From NCBI RefSeq assembly GCF_000187895.1, contig NZ_DS990134.1, forward strand, positions 558,001 to 622,000: a stretch of 64,000 nucleotides of DNA, read 5' to 3'. Positions 11,287-19,961 of this stretch are shown here, piece after piece. This DNA is from Phocaeicola plebeius DSM 17135 (GTDB lineage Bacteria > Bacteroidota > Bacteroidia > Bacteroidales > Bacteroidaceae). Below the pieces are notes generated by a model, which was not told the DNA's origin, did not search any database, and saw only the letters and a program-made list of their open reading frames with translations. A program made the translations under genes and the position numbers. Every line of letters begins with the position of its first letter. Position 1 is the stretch's first letter.

Positions 11287-11937
11287 TTAGAACCAAGAGT
11301 CATCTACCTCTGCTTCACTGTTGGCAGACGAATTCATATCCATATTAATCAGTGTAGAATCCATGGCAAGAGAGTCACGAATTGCCGTGTTGCCTACACA
11401 TAAAGTCAGCATGGCCTCGTGGGGAACTTTGTCTCCGCTAACCAGACTTCTTCCGCGGTATTTGATACCATAAATCCAGTCCTGCTCTCCCGAAACGTAT
11501 TCCGGTTCTGTCAGTTTGAAGCCCATCGCTTTTAATTTGGCTTCCGCCTGACGCAAAGAACTGTTGTCTATCAAGTCCGGTAACTTTACCAAAGGAACCT
11601 TAGAAGTGGTGACGGTCAGGTAAATTGTTCTTCCCTCCTTCACGCGTGCTCCCCCTGCCGGGTTCTGCTCTAATACCATGCCGTCGGGCACACCTTTCAC
11701 ATAGCTGGAGTCGATAACCAGCCCTTTCAACTTTTGGTTGCTGAGAGCCTGCTGAGCTTCGTTCAATGTTTTGTTCTTCACATTCGGCACCATGTAAGCT
11801 TCTCCATGGTGTGTATAACTGTCCAGCCAGAGCAAAGTACCCCAGCATGCACCAATTATTACGACAATTATGGCTATGAGATTCAGCCAGAAAAAGCGGT
11901 TCTTTTTAAATGAAAAGAATTCTTTTAAAGTTATCAT
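11287..11937 (-). CDS. membrane-anchored PASTA-domain protein
   Basis: A 216-residue protein with a short cytoplasmic tail, one membrane segment (about residues 17-37) and a periplasmic part with two PASTA repeats (about 43-113, beginning MVPNVKNKTLNEA, and 114-187, beginning VKLPDLIDNSS). PASTA domains bind muropeptides or beta-lactam-like ligands in other bacteria. Here there is no kinase or transpeptidase domain attached. It heads the minus-strand run with ddl and so fits a role in sensing or organising cell-wall synthesis, an inference from context. A TATCTTTG box at 11962-11969 lies just upstream. Confidence 0.88.
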   Translation of the reverse strand: MITLKEFFSFKKNRFFWLNLIAIIVVIIGACWGTLLWLDSYTHHGEAYMVPNVKNKTLNEAQQALSNQKLKGLVIDSSYVKGVPDGMVLEQNPAGGARVKEGRTIYLTVTTSKVPLVKLPDLIDNSSLRQAEAKLKAMGFKLTEPEYVSGEQDWIYGIKYRGRSLVSGDKVPHEAMLTLCVGNTAIRDSLAMDSTLINMDMNSSANSEAEVDDSWF

Positions 11938-11961
11938 GTTGTGTCAAGTATATAATCGGAG

Positions 11962-11969
11962 CAAAGATA
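11962..11969 (-). promoter_or_regulatory. likely -7 box of the PASTA-ddl operon
   Basis: Reads TATCTTTG on the minus strand, 25 bp upstream of the PASTA gene start. No convincing -33 TTTG is seen at the usual distance. Confidence 0.45.
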
Positions 11970-12182
11970 CAACATTTTGTTGGAATACGGGGGAGTTGCG
12001 GGGGATTCCTATGTCTTTTTAACATGAAGTCTGTGATTGGAAAATGCTTTGTCATACGGGAAACCCACATTTCTTCTTTTCTTGGTGTGCGGATATGCTA
12101 ATCGCATTTTCTTAATGCCCTTTAAAACCGGATGTGCACTTCTTAATCTATGTTATAAAACACATGTAAACGCACACAAAAC

Positions 12183-12212
12183 TTGCATAATTCTAGAAAG
12201 TCCGTATCTTTG
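12183..12212 (+). promoter_or_regulatory. strong Bacteroidetes-type promoter
   Basis: TTG at 12183-12185, a 19-bp spacer, then TATCTTTG at 12205-12212. The predicted start of transcription is near 12216-12220, about 120 bp before the methyltransferase ATG and about 40 bp before a terminator hairpin. Confidence 0.65.
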
Positions 12213-12255
12213 CATCGTGTTTTTCATAGTATTAGATTTAAGGTTAACAAAGGTT

Positions 12256-12280
12256 GGAGTTCAGCGGAACTCCTTTTTTT
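12256..12280 (+). terminator. terminator inside the methyltransferase leader
   Basis: A perfect 7-bp stem GGAGTTC / GAACTCC with a 4-nt loop (AGCG), followed by seven T. It would end a transcript of only about 60 nt from the promoter at 12183-12212, so it is either an attenuator or the end of a small RNA. Confidence 0.7.
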
Positions 12281-12341
12281 ATGCCTTTATCTGAGCAAAA
12301 GAAAAACAACCCCTTGTTTACAGATAATAAAGAATAGAGAA

Positions 12342-13541
12342 ATGGCAATACTTTCACCTGACACATGGCAGTTTATCTGTGCACATCGTACGGAAGATGT
12401 ACGTGCATTAGCTTTGCAGGCCCGTAAGTATCCGCAGATAGATATGGCGGCGGCAGTAGTGCAGATTGCCGGCTGGCAGATTGCCGAGAAGAAGGTTCCT
12501 CTTTGGGCACAGACGGAAGGAGTGCAATATCCGGCTCACCTGTCTATGGAGCAGTGTTCTTCTGAAATCACGGCCCGCTACAAGGCATCGTGGCTGCAAG
12601 GTGATACGATGACCGATTTGACGGGAGGTTTGGGAGTGGACTGTTCTTTCCTGGCACGAAATTTCTGGAAGGTAGATTACGTGGAACGTCAGGAAGTGCT
12701 GTGTGAACTGGCTCGCCATAATTTCCCGTTGCTTGGCTTGCCGCAGGTAACGGTGCATTGTGCAGACGGAGTGGAATACCTGCAAAAGATGGAACCGGTG
12801 GATTGCCTGTTCTTGGACCCGGCCCGTCGCGACAGTCAGGGAGGAAAGACGGTGGCCATTGCCGACTGCGAACCCGATGTGCAGAAACTGGAGCCGTTGT
12901 TGGTAGAAAAAGGCCGGACGGTAGTGGTGAAGCTTTCGCCCATGCTGGATATTTTTTCTTCCTTACGGGAGTTGAAATACATCCGGCAGATTCATGTAGT
13001 AGCTGTGAATAACGAGTGCAAAGAATTGTTGGTTGTGCTACAAAAAGAGACGAAATCCCCTTCAGAAGGCTCTGGAGAGGTGTGGATAAGTTGTGAACAG
13101 GCTGTTAATAACTTTTTGACGGAACCGTTTGTTTTCACTTATTCACAGGAGAAAGAAGCACAATGCCCGTTGGCTGGCGAGGTAGAAAATTATCTTTATG
13201 AACCGGGCGCTTCCTTGCTGAAGGCGGGGCCTTACCGGTTGTTGGGCGCACGATTCGGTGTCAAGAAATTACAAGCAAACAGTCATCTTTATACTTCCGA
13301 TACATTAGTTGATTTTCCGGGACGTCGTTTCCGGGTACTGGAAGTGTCAGGTTTCGGGAAAAAAGAACTGAAACAGTTGTTGCAGGGGGTAGATAAGGCC
13401 AATCTCACGGTACGTAACTTTCCGGCTTCGGTGGCAGAACTCCGAAAGAAGTGGAAACTGAAAGAAGGAGGAGACGTGTATTTGTTTGCCACGACACTGG
13501 AAGGCGACCGGCATGTGGTGATAAAGTGTGTCAAGGCATAG
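12342..13541 (+). CDS. class I SAM-dependent methyltransferase with THUMP-like domain
   Basis: A 399-residue protein with an N-terminal helical domain (residues 1-95), a Rossmann methyltransferase core and a C-terminal ferredoxin-like/THUMP-like part (the PG_1098 type known in Bacteroidales). Motif I is MTDLTGGLGVDCSFLARNF; the acidic residue after strand 2 is in VDYVERQE; motif IV is FLDPARRD, which resembles the NPPY/DPP loop of N- or C-methyltransferases acting on RNA or DNA. RNA is the likely substrate, by the fold. I chose ATG 12342 because the upstream in-frame extension runs through the leader terminator. Regulated by the leader promoter and attenuator just upstream. Confidence 0.83.
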   Translation: MAILSPDTWQFICAHRTEDVRALALQARKYPQIDMAAAVVQIAGWQIAEKKVPLWAQTEGVQYPAHLSMEQCSSEITARYKASWLQGDTMTDLTGGLGVDCSFLARNFWKVDYVERQEVLCELARHNFPLLGLPQVTVHCADGVEYLQKMEPVDCLFLDPARRDSQGGKTVAIADCEPDVQKLEPLLVEKGRTVVVKLSPMLDIFSSLRELKYIRQIHVVAVNNECKELLVVLQKETKSPSEGSGEVWISCEQAVNNFLTEPFVFTYSQEKEAQCPLAGEVENYLYEPGASLLKAGPYRLLGARFGVKKLQANSHLYTSDTLVDFPGRRFRVLEVSGFGKKELKQLLQGVDKANLTVRNFPASVAELRKKWKLKEGGDVYLFATTLEGDRHVVIKCVKA

Positions 13542-13573
13542 ATTTTTATTGGAATATTGTCAAAAAATCATAC

Positions 13574-13608
13574 AGCAGGTGTCTAATTTTTAGACACCTG
13601 CTTTTTTA
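13574..13608 (+). terminator. intrinsic terminator
   Basis: A 12-bp perfect stem AGCAGGTGTCTA / TAGACACCTGCT with a 5-nt loop, then a T run. It ends the methyltransferase transcript and isolates it from the ABC transporter genes. Confidence 0.88.
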
Positions 13609-13727
13609 TGCAAATCTGATTTATATTGATAATCAGATGTTTAAAGTATTGGCATGGACTTTGTATAGAAATTGATGGAAATGAAAATCCGAAATGTAAA
13701 ATACAAACTCTATAAAACAATACGATT

Positions 13728-14405
13728 ATGATTAAGATTGAAAACCTGACAAAGACTTTTCGCACCACAGAAGTAGAGACACTGGCACTGAATAAAGTAA
13801 GCTTGGAGGTAAGAGACAAGGAATTTGTGGCAATTATGGGACCTTCCGGTTGTGGAAAGTCTACCTTATTAAATATTATGGGGCTGTTGGATAACCCGAC
13901 TTCCGGAAGTTATTTTCTGGATGGAAAGGAAGTAGGCAGTCTGAAAGAAAAAGACCGTACGAATGTGCGCAAGGGAAATATCGGCTTCGTGTTCCAGAGC
14001 TTCAACCTGATTGACGAATTGAACGTGTTTGAGAACATTGAACTCCCGTTGACTTATTTGAAGATTCCGGCTGACGAACGGAAGCGTCGGGTGAATGAAA
14101 TTATGCAACGGATGAATATCAGCCATCGTGCAAAGCATTATCCGCAGCAGTTGTCGGGTGGTCAGCAGCAACGTGTGGCCATTGCACGTGCCGTGGTTTC
14201 CGGACCGAAGATTATTCTGGCCGACGAGCCGACTGGTAACCTGGACTCCAAGAACGGACAGGAAGTGATGGAGCTGCTGACCGAACTCAACAAGGAAGGG
14301 ACAACTATTGTGATGGTGACACACAGCCAGCGCGATGCCGGTTTTGCCAGTCGTGTGATTAATTTGTTCGACGGACAGATTGTGGCTTCTATTGCAGAAA
14401 TGTAA
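13728..14405 (+). CDS. ABC transporter ATP-binding protein (LolD/MacB type)
   Basis: A 225-residue ATPase that powers the membrane protein encoded 12 bp downstream. Walker A is GPSGCGKST (38-46), Q-loop at Gln90, signature LSGGQQQR (142-149), Walker B IILADEPTG (162-170), and the H-loop in VMVTHSQRD. The sequence is of the LolD/MacB/FtsE group, which drives mechanotransmission or lipoprotein/drug/peptide export rather than import. Together with the permease and the DUF2807 protein it forms a three-gene unit; the trigger and cargo are not visible. Confidence 0.95.
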   Translation: MIKIENLTKTFRTTEVETLALNKVSLEVRDKEFVAIMGPSGCGKSTLLNIMGLLDNPTSGSYFLDGKEVGSLKEKDRTNVRKGNIGFVFQSFNLIDELNVFENIELPLTYLKIPADERKRRVNEIMQRMNISHRAKHYPQQLSGGQQQRVAIARAVVSGPKIILADEPTGNLDSKNGQEVMELLTELNKEGTTIVMVTHSQRDAGFASRVINLFDGQIVASIAEM

Positions 14406-14417
14406 AAATAGTACCTT

Positions 14418-16793
14418 ATGAAACGTGCATTGAAAGGACTGTTTCGAAAAGGAGAGGCCAATGTGGTCAAGATTGTCTGCCTGAGTGTGGGACTGGCCAT
14501 TGGCCTGGTCATGCTGGCGGAGGTCATTTTCGAACGGTCGTACGATAACTTCCTGCCGGGGTTGAAAGAAACCTACCGGGTGGAAGAACGCTACAAACAG
14601 AAAGACACCGACTGGAGAGAGCACGCGCAGACTCCCGGTGCCATCGGACCGGGGTTGCAGCGCTATTGTCCGGCGGTGGAAGTGGCCACCCGTTTTACGG
14701 GAATTGGGTCGATGACGCTGACGACGGAAGACCATAAAGAACTGGAGGGGCAGGCTTGGTTTTGCGACAGTACTTTCTTTCGGATCTTTCCGCGGAAATT
14801 GCTGATGGGCGAGGAGCCTTATACGGGGTTGGAAAAGGCCAACAATGCCTATATCTCTTCCAAACTGCTAGAGGTGGCAGGTGAACAGATTATCGGGAAA
14901 ACATTGTCGTGGAAACAATATCCCGAGTTTCATGTGACCGTAGTCGGGGTGTTTGAGGCTTTTCCCGAGAATACCCATCTGCCACAGATGGATGTGCTCA
15001 TTGCCCTGCCGACCATCGGGCAGGTGGCTTATGATGGAACGAACAACTGGTTCGGAAATGACCGCTACAAGACTTATGTCCGCCTGCGGAAAGGAAGTAC
15101 TCCGGATGACTTGAAGGAAGGCATGGAGCGTATGCTGGAAGTGAATCATGTGACGGAAGAGATGGCTCAGTCTGGTACGGGTTTTGAACTCTCTCTCCGT
15201 CCGGTAGCCGAAATATTTACCTCGTCTGATTATAACCGCATCATGAACATCGTCTTTCTGAGTTTTGCGATTATCATGTTGCTGGTGGCTGTGTTGAACT
15301 ATATCCTGCTGGTTGTTTCGTCCATGGTGAGCCGTGCCAAGGGAATTGCCACTTACCGTTGCTATGGCGCCGGAAGTGGCGACATTTACCGGATGATTCT
15401 TTCGGAATCTTTGTTGCACGGACTGATTAGTCTGGCGCTTGCTGTATTGATTATTTTCGGCTTGCAGGATTTCTTGCAGGAACAGATAGGACACAGCTTG
15501 GAGTCGCTTTTCCCCTTGTCTACTGTATGGGTTTGTCTGGCAGTGACGGCCGGAGTAATTCTGCTTTGCGGAGTGATGCCGGGTTATCTTTACACCCGTA
15601 TTCCGGTGACTTACGCTTATCGTCGTTACACGGAAAACAAACGGAGGTGGAAACTGGGATTGCTGTGCTTGCAGTTTGCGTTGACCACATTCTTTGTCTG
15701 CCTGCTGACGGTCATAGGCTTGGAGTATAACACTTTGATGAATTTCAACCCCGGATTTGAATACCGGAACACTTTGTATACCAAATTGTCGGGCACCGAG
15801 ATGGTGGAGCGGGAACGCTGTGTGCAGGAATTGAAAAAACTGCCGGAGGTAAAGGCTGTAACCTGGGGTTATCAGCTCCTGTCGGATCATTGCAGTGGAA
15901 ACAATGTGTACAATCCCGAAACAGAAGAAGAATACATGAACATTGCCGATATGTATTATGTAGGTCCCGATTATCACAAGGCTTTCCAGATTCCGGTTAT
16001 CGAAGGAAATGTGTTTACCCCTACGCTGACAGATTCCTTGTCGCAGCAGGTGATGGTGAGTCGTCGGTTCGTGGAGCGTATGAAAACACTGGCCGGATGG
16101 ACAGGCTCTCCCATTGGGAAGACGGTATATATTACCGAACACGCGGATCACGGAACCATTGCTATTGTTTGTGGGGTGTATGAGGATATTCACTTAGGCT
16201 CTCAAGTGATGGAAGAGCATGACGAGCGTCCTACAGTGATGTTCTATAGGAGTAAACCTTGGGGCTATTTGTATGTAGCCTTGAATCGGATGTCGCCTGA
16301 AGCGATGAAAGAAGTACAGCAAGTAATTGACCGGACGGTTGCTTCTCAGCAGTTGAAGGTGTATAGCCTGTCGCTAGAGATGGGCAACTTGTACAATGGA
16401 GTGTTGCACGTGCGTAACAGTGTACTTTTTGCGGGCCTTTGTATCCTGATTATTGCTCTGACGGGACTTGTGGCATATGTGCGCGATGAAGTCTCACGCC
16501 GCCGTTCGGAAATTGCTATTCGCCTTATTCACGGAGCTTCCATGGCCGACGTACAGAAAATATTTCTGCTTGATTTGCTGAAGATAGCTCTTCCGGCTGT
16601 AGTGATAGGTGCTTTGTGCGCCTGGAAGGTAGGTGAACAGCTTTTGCAATTGTTTGCTGTCAAGATAGACCTCACGTGGTACCTGTTTGCCGGATGTATC
16701 CTTATCGTATGTCTGGTAGTGTGGTTGGTAGCCTTCGGGATGGTATGGAAAGCAGCACGGGCTAATCCGACTGAAAATCTGAAAATAGAATAA
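14418..16793 (+). CDS. ABC transporter permease (MacB/FtsX type)
   Basis: A 791-residue membrane protein with the MacB/FtsX plan in duplicate: a first TM helix near residues 14-36, a large periplasmic domain, a group of three TM helices (about 275-395, e.g. IVFLSFAIIMLLVAVLNYILL), another TM helix near 410-430 (WKLGLLCLQFALTTFFVC), a second periplasmic domain, and a final three-helix group from about 675 to the end. Such double-FtsX permeases are very common in Bacteroides and usually sit next to LolD-type ATPases, sometimes under a two-component system. Cargo is unknown. Its coding strand is closely packed with the ATPase (12 bp) and the DUF2807 gene (37 bp). Confidence 0.9.
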   Translation: MKRALKGLFRKGEANVVKIVCLSVGLAIGLVMLAEVIFERSYDNFLPGLKETYRVEERYKQKDTDWREHAQTPGAIGPGLQRYCPAVEVATRFTGIGSMTLTTEDHKELEGQAWFCDSTFFRIFPRKLLMGEEPYTGLEKANNAYISSKLLEVAGEQIIGKTLSWKQYPEFHVTVVGVFEAFPENTHLPQMDVLIALPTIGQVAYDGTNNWFGNDRYKTYVRLRKGSTPDDLKEGMERMLEVNHVTEEMAQSGTGFELSLRPVAEIFTSSDYNRIMNIVFLSFAIIMLLVAVLNYILLVVSSMVSRAKGIATYRCYGAGSGDIYRMILSESLLHGLISLALAVLIIFGLQDFLQEQIGHSLESLFPLSTVWVCLAVTAGVILLCGVMPGYLYTRIPVTYAYRRYTENKRRWKLGLLCLQFALTTFFVCLLTVIGLEYNTLMNFNPGFEYRNTLYTKLSGTEMVERERCVQELKKLPEVKAVTWGYQLLSDHCSGNNVYNPETEEEYMNIADMYYVGPDYHKAFQIPVIEGNVFTPTLTDSLSQQVMVSRRFVERMKTLAGWTGSPIGKTVYITEHADHGTIAIVCGVYEDIHLGSQVMEEHDERPTVMFYRSKPWGYLYVALNRMSPEAMKEVQQVIDRTVASQQLKVYSLSLEMGNLYNGVLHVRNSVLFAGLCILIIALTGLVAYVRDEVSRRRSEIAIRLIHGASMADVQKIFLLDLLKIALPAVVIGALCAWKVGEQLLQLFAVKIDLTWYLFAGCILIVCLVVWLVAFGMVWKAARANPTENLKIE

Positions 16794-16830
16794 TAGAATG
16801 TATAACTATAAAAATAAAGGAGATAGAATA

Positions 16831-17733
16831 ATGAAAACCAGAATGAACATACTCACATTGGCTTGTGCCTTGACCTGTTTCAGCTGTGTAGGAACTGCTC
16901 ATACTATTCAGCCAAGTAAAAACTACCAGACGGAAAAACGTTCCCTGGGAGATATACGGGAAGTGTCTACACTTTCTTCCATTGATGTGGTGTATCACCA
17001 GACCTCCGGCAGTCCGTATGCAGAAATTTATGCTTCAGACAATGTCATGCCCTATGTGGTACTGAAAGAGTCAAAAGGTGAACTGAGGGTTTATTATCAG
17101 GACGGTACCAGCATCCAGGGTGAGAATCGTTGCCGGGTAGATGTATATGCGCCCTCTGTCAGTCGCTTTACCACGATGGCTTCCGGTGATATATCTATTC
17201 CCAAAGGATTGAAAACACAGGGAGACATACGTTTCCAGACGAATGCCAGCGGTGATATTGAATGCCCTACGGTACAGTGCAATAGCTTGCAGGCTGAAAT
17301 CAATGCCAGTGGTGATATTGATGTACAGCAGGTCAACTGCCAGAAGTTACAGGCCAGTATCAATGCCAGCGGAGATATGACAGTTCACAAAGCTGTGTGT
17401 CAGCATGCGTCTTTGACCATCAATGCATCCGGCGATTTGGTGGTGCCTAATCTGCAATGTCAGGACATCGTGAAGGCTACGGTCAATGCCAGTGGCGATA
17501 TGGTTATAAAAGGCAGCTGCCAGGAAGCCGTACTTCGTGACAATGCCTCCGGTGATTTGGCGGCAGATAACCTGAAAGCCGTTAAAGTCGATGCGGCTGT
17601 ATATGGTTCGGGTGATTTGTCTTGTCGTGCTTCCCGTTCTATTACGGCAAGGACGTATGGCAGCGGAAGTATTAGCTATATCGGTAACCCCTCTCAGGTA
17701 GTAACCGAAGGAAAACACATCTATAAAAAATAA
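16831..17733 (+). CDS. exported DUF2807 protein with NASGD beta-helix repeats
   Basis: A 300-residue exported protein of the DUF2807 (head-GIN / adhesin-like) family. ATG 16831 was chosen because a GGAG motif stands 9 bp before it and it starts a signal sequence (ILTLACALTCFSC, probably a lipoprotein). From about residue 110 the chain is a run of about 20-residue rungs each carrying a SGD motif (ASGDI, NASGDIE, NASGDID, NASGDM, NASGDL, NASGDM, NASGDL, GSGDL, GSGSI), the signature of a right-handed beta-helix. Many Cys residues lie at matching places in the rungs (VQCNS, VNCQK, AVCQH, LQCQD). Function in this family is unknown; linkage to the ABC permease suggests envelope stress or surface function. 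Confidence 0.85.
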   Translation: MKTRMNILTLACALTCFSCVGTAHTIQPSKNYQTEKRSLGDIREVSTLSSIDVVYHQTSGSPYAEIYASDNVMPYVVLKESKGELRVYYQDGTSIQGENRCRVDVYAPSVSRFTTMASGDISIPKGLKTQGDIRFQTNASGDIECPTVQCNSLQAEINASGDIDVQQVNCQKLQASINASGDMTVHKAVCQHASLTINASGDLVVPNLQCQDIVKATVNASGDMVIKGSCQEAVLRDNASGDLAADNLKAVKVDAAVYGSGDLSCRASRSITARTYGSGSISYIGNPSQVVTEGKHIYKK

Positions 17734-17753
17734 AATCTCTCTTTTTAATGGGC

Positions 17754-17790
17754 AGGGTGAAAAGGCTGTGAAGTTTTTTCACCCTTTTTT
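17754..17790 (+). terminator. intrinsic terminator after the DUF2807 gene
   Basis: GGGTGAAAA (17755-17763) pairs with TTTTCACCC (17776-17784), followed by six T. It ends the ABC/DUF2807 transcript. Confidence 0.85.
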
Positions 17791-17888
17791 GTGTAAGGTA
17801 AAATCAGAATGGCTACCTGATTTGTAGATGCGTAGGCTTTGTTTGAGACAATGTAAGGGAAGTAATTGAACAACGTTTTTGTATGTTT

Positions 17889-17978
17889 TATGTTTCTCTC
17901 GGTAGAACCGTATGTTTCCCTGACGTGAAACGTACGGTTCTACCGAGAGAAACATACGTTTCACGTCAGGGAAACATA
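17889..17978. repeat. four interleaved 24-bp inverted repeats (A-B-A'-B')
   Basis: Segment A (17889-17912) is the exact reverse complement of A' (17933-17956), and segment B (17911-17934) is the exact reverse complement of B' (17955-17978). Neighbouring segments share two bases, so the block has a strict 22-bp period. A and B are themselves similar (both begin TATGTTTC). Only one of the two long stems can form at a time unless a pseudoknot is made. It lies between two convergent genes, in the 308-bp gap 17734-18041; the rest of the gap holds the terminator and no gene. Confidence 0.92.
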
Positions 17979-18041
17979 AAAAAGAAAAGTATATGTAACT
18001 TTCTTTGTAGGCACGTTCTTGACTTTTGTCCAGAAGATGAT

Positions 18042-18959
18042 TTATTCTCCCACTTCCTCAATTCCCATTACTTCCATTACGCCTGCATACTCAGCTGCAA
18101 AACCCTCGGAAGAAGGGCCCTGGATGCGGACTTTCAGTTTGGCAGGTATGGCTGTATAGGGTTTTGCATCGGAAGGAAGAGTTGCTTCATAGCGCTTCTT
18201 CAGCTCGCCCGACTTATCAACAACCCAATAGGCTGTAGTGTCTGCATCGGGAGTGAAGCTGTAGGCTTCGTGTCCCATGATAAGTTGTCCGTGGAGTACC
18301 TGAATGGAGTCGAATAGCTGGATGCTCTGCTCATCAAACAAAGGCATATCTTGTCCCACCTCAACGAAGACTGCTTTCTGGGGATGGGTGTGGAATACCT
18401 CGAAATAACGTGCTCCGCTGTTGCCTACTCCCCAGCCATGGCAAGTAAAAGGCACGGGTTCGTGCTGACCGCGGTTAGCCAGCTCTTTCGCTGACTTCCC
18501 GGTAGGCTCCAGGATGTAGCGGGTTACTCCGGTGCGGTTGGATTTTACTTCACGGAAATCGCAGGTCAGGCTGTCCGCCCAGTTCTTATCTATGAGAATA
18601 CGTGGGTGAGACTGCAGGAACGGGATAAGTGAATGGATGTCCTTGCCCGGTATATCCAATATCTGAATAACCGGGTCCGAAGTTTGTTTGTGGCCATTTT
18701 CCATGCGTTCTATGCGTGCACCCGGAATAGAAGCGTCGGTGACGATACGTAGATTTTCGTTGCATTGTGCCCATAGCCGCAGACCGGCTCCCGTGACAGT
18801 CTGCCACTGGAAGCCTTCGTAGCCTTCTCTGGAGGGGCTTTCGGGGAACACTTCACTTTGTTCCGTCTGAATGCCGGAGTTCCCGGCTTGTTTTTTAGAC
18901 GACGGATTGCAGGCTGTCAATAAGCAAAGACCTGCCAAGGGAATAAGGATTCTTTTCAT
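18042..18959 (-). CDS. lipoprotein of unknown function
   Basis: A 305-residue lipoprotein (signal MKRILIPLAGLCLLTAC, Cys17). The mature part is rich in beta-strands and has a single GWGVGNSGARYFEVF segment. The C-terminal part (from about 195) carries a stretch beginning HGQLIMGHEAYSFTPDADTT. I do not recognise a family with confidence. It is the last gene of a three-gene unit: lipocalin-like lipoprotein, Na/Ca exchanger, this gene, with gaps of only 12 and 24 bp, so an envelope role tied to ion or small-molecule handling is a guess from context. Confidence 0.75.
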   Translation of the reverse strand: MKRILIPLAGLCLLTACNPSSKKQAGNSGIQTEQSEVFPESPSREGYEGFQWQTVTGAGLRLWAQCNENLRIVTDASIPGARIERMENGHKQTSDPVIQILDIPGKDIHSLIPFLQSHPRILIDKNWADSLTCDFREVKSNRTGVTRYILEPTGKSAKELANRGQHEPVPFTCHGWGVGNSGARYFEVFHTHPQKAVFVEVGQDMPLFDEQSIQLFDSIQVLHGQLIMGHEAYSFTPDADTTAYWVVDKSGELKKRYEATLPSDAKPYTAIPAKLKVRIQGPSSEGFAAEYAGVMEVMGIEEVGE

Positions 18960-18983
18960 GGTTAATATTTATAACAAGGTTCT

Positions 18984-19949
18984 TTATTGTTGTGAAATAA
19001 GAAAGGCAGTGTAAGCAATGTAACATGCGACTAACAGTCCTCCTTCTATGCGGGTGATGGTCCGTTTCTTAAAGAACCAGCCCACCAGCCAGAACAGGAT
19101 GGAAGAGCCTACCAGTACAGCCATGTCGATGTTGTTGATGTTTCCCATAGGTAGAGGGGACAGGCTTGCACTACATCCTAATACAAAGAATACATTGAAC
19201 AGGTTGCTGCCGATGACATTTCCAATGGCAATGCCCGGATTCTTTTTCAAGGCCGCCGTGACGGAAGTTGCCAGTTCCGGCAAGGAGGTACCTCCGGCCA
19301 CCAGTGTAAGTCCGATGATGGAGTCGTTGACACCTAATGAACGGGCAATACCGCTGGCACCGTCCACGAAAAATTGTCCGCCAAAGATTAATCCAGCCAG
19401 TCCTCCTATAATATATAGGGCTGATTTCCATGCCGGCAGTTCCTTTACCTTCTGCTCTTCGCCACCGTCTTCGTTCCCGTTGCGGGCGATGGCAAACGTA
19501 TAACGCATAAAAATAAGGAAGAAACCTAATAGTACCAGTCCGTCTATCCGGCTGATGATGTCCCGGCTTCCTCCGTCGAGTATGCAGTCGTTGGCAAAGC
19601 AGGTAAGTACCAGTGCAGAAAGAATGACCAGCGGAATTTCCTTGCTCATAGTGCCCTGTCCCACTTGTATGGGGAGAACCAGAGCGGTGCATCCGATAAT
19701 CATCAATACATTGAAGATATTACTTCCCACCACGTTACCGATAGCCATTTCAGCACTTCCCTGTAGTGAGGAGAGTATGCTGATAACCAGTTCAGGAGCA
19801 GAGGTCCCGAAAGCTACGATGGTTAATCCGATAACCAGGTCGGAGATACGAAAACGTTTGGCTACAGAGGCTGCTCCGTCGGTCAGTCCGTTGGCTCCTA
19901 TTAAAATCAAAGCTAATCCGCCGATTAATAAAAGTAGATTCATCCACAT
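18984..19949 (-). CDS. calcium/sodium antiporter (CaCA family, YrbG-like)
   Basis: A 321-residue inner-membrane exchanger with about ten TM helices. The two alpha repeats that form the ion path are both intact: VAFGTSAPELVISI (first half) and VAGGTSLPELATSV (second half), each with the conserved Glu, followed by the GNVVGSNIFNVLM and GNVIGSNLFNVFF segments. The two halves are an inverted duplication, as known for this family. It would expel Ca2+ (or another divalent) in exchange for Na+ or H+. It lies between two lipoprotein genes in one transcript. Confidence 0.94.
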   Translation of the reverse strand: MWMNLLLLIGGLALILIGANGLTDGAASVAKRFRISDLVIGLTIVAFGTSAPELVISILSSLQGSAEMAIGNVVGSNIFNVLMIIGCTALVLPIQVGQGTMSKEIPLVILSALVLTCFANDCILDGGSRDIISRIDGLVLLGFFLIFMRYTFAIARNGNEDGGEEQKVKELPAWKSALYIIGGLAGLIFGGQFFVDGASGIARSLGVNDSIIGLTLVAGGTSLPELATSVTAALKKNPGIAIGNVIGSNLFNVFFVLGCSASLSPLPMGNINNIDMAVLVGSSILFWLVGWFFKKRTITRIEGGLLVACYIAYTAFLISQQ

Positions 19950-19961
19950 ACGATACTGTTT

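Larger units (their letters stand above)
11938..12341. other. 404-bp intergenic region with two outward promoters and a leader terminator
   Basis: Separates the PASTA gene (minus) from the methyltransferase (plus). It contains a minus-strand -7 box at 11962-11969, a strong plus-strand promoter at 12183-12212 and an intrinsic terminator at 12256-12280. I see no protein-coding gene or tRNA in the stretch 11985-12180. Confidence 0.7.

Noticed and set aside
14868-16193. A 441-codon open frame on the strand opposite to the ABC permease
   Set aside because: It is the antisense of a clearly conserved permease, with His/Gln-rich composition typical of a shadow frame and no recognisable domain.
17883-18317. 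A 144-codon plus-strand frame across the interleaved repeats and the end of the lipoprotein gene
   Set aside because: Its first part is translated inverted repeat and the rest is antisense to a conserved gene; no start signal.
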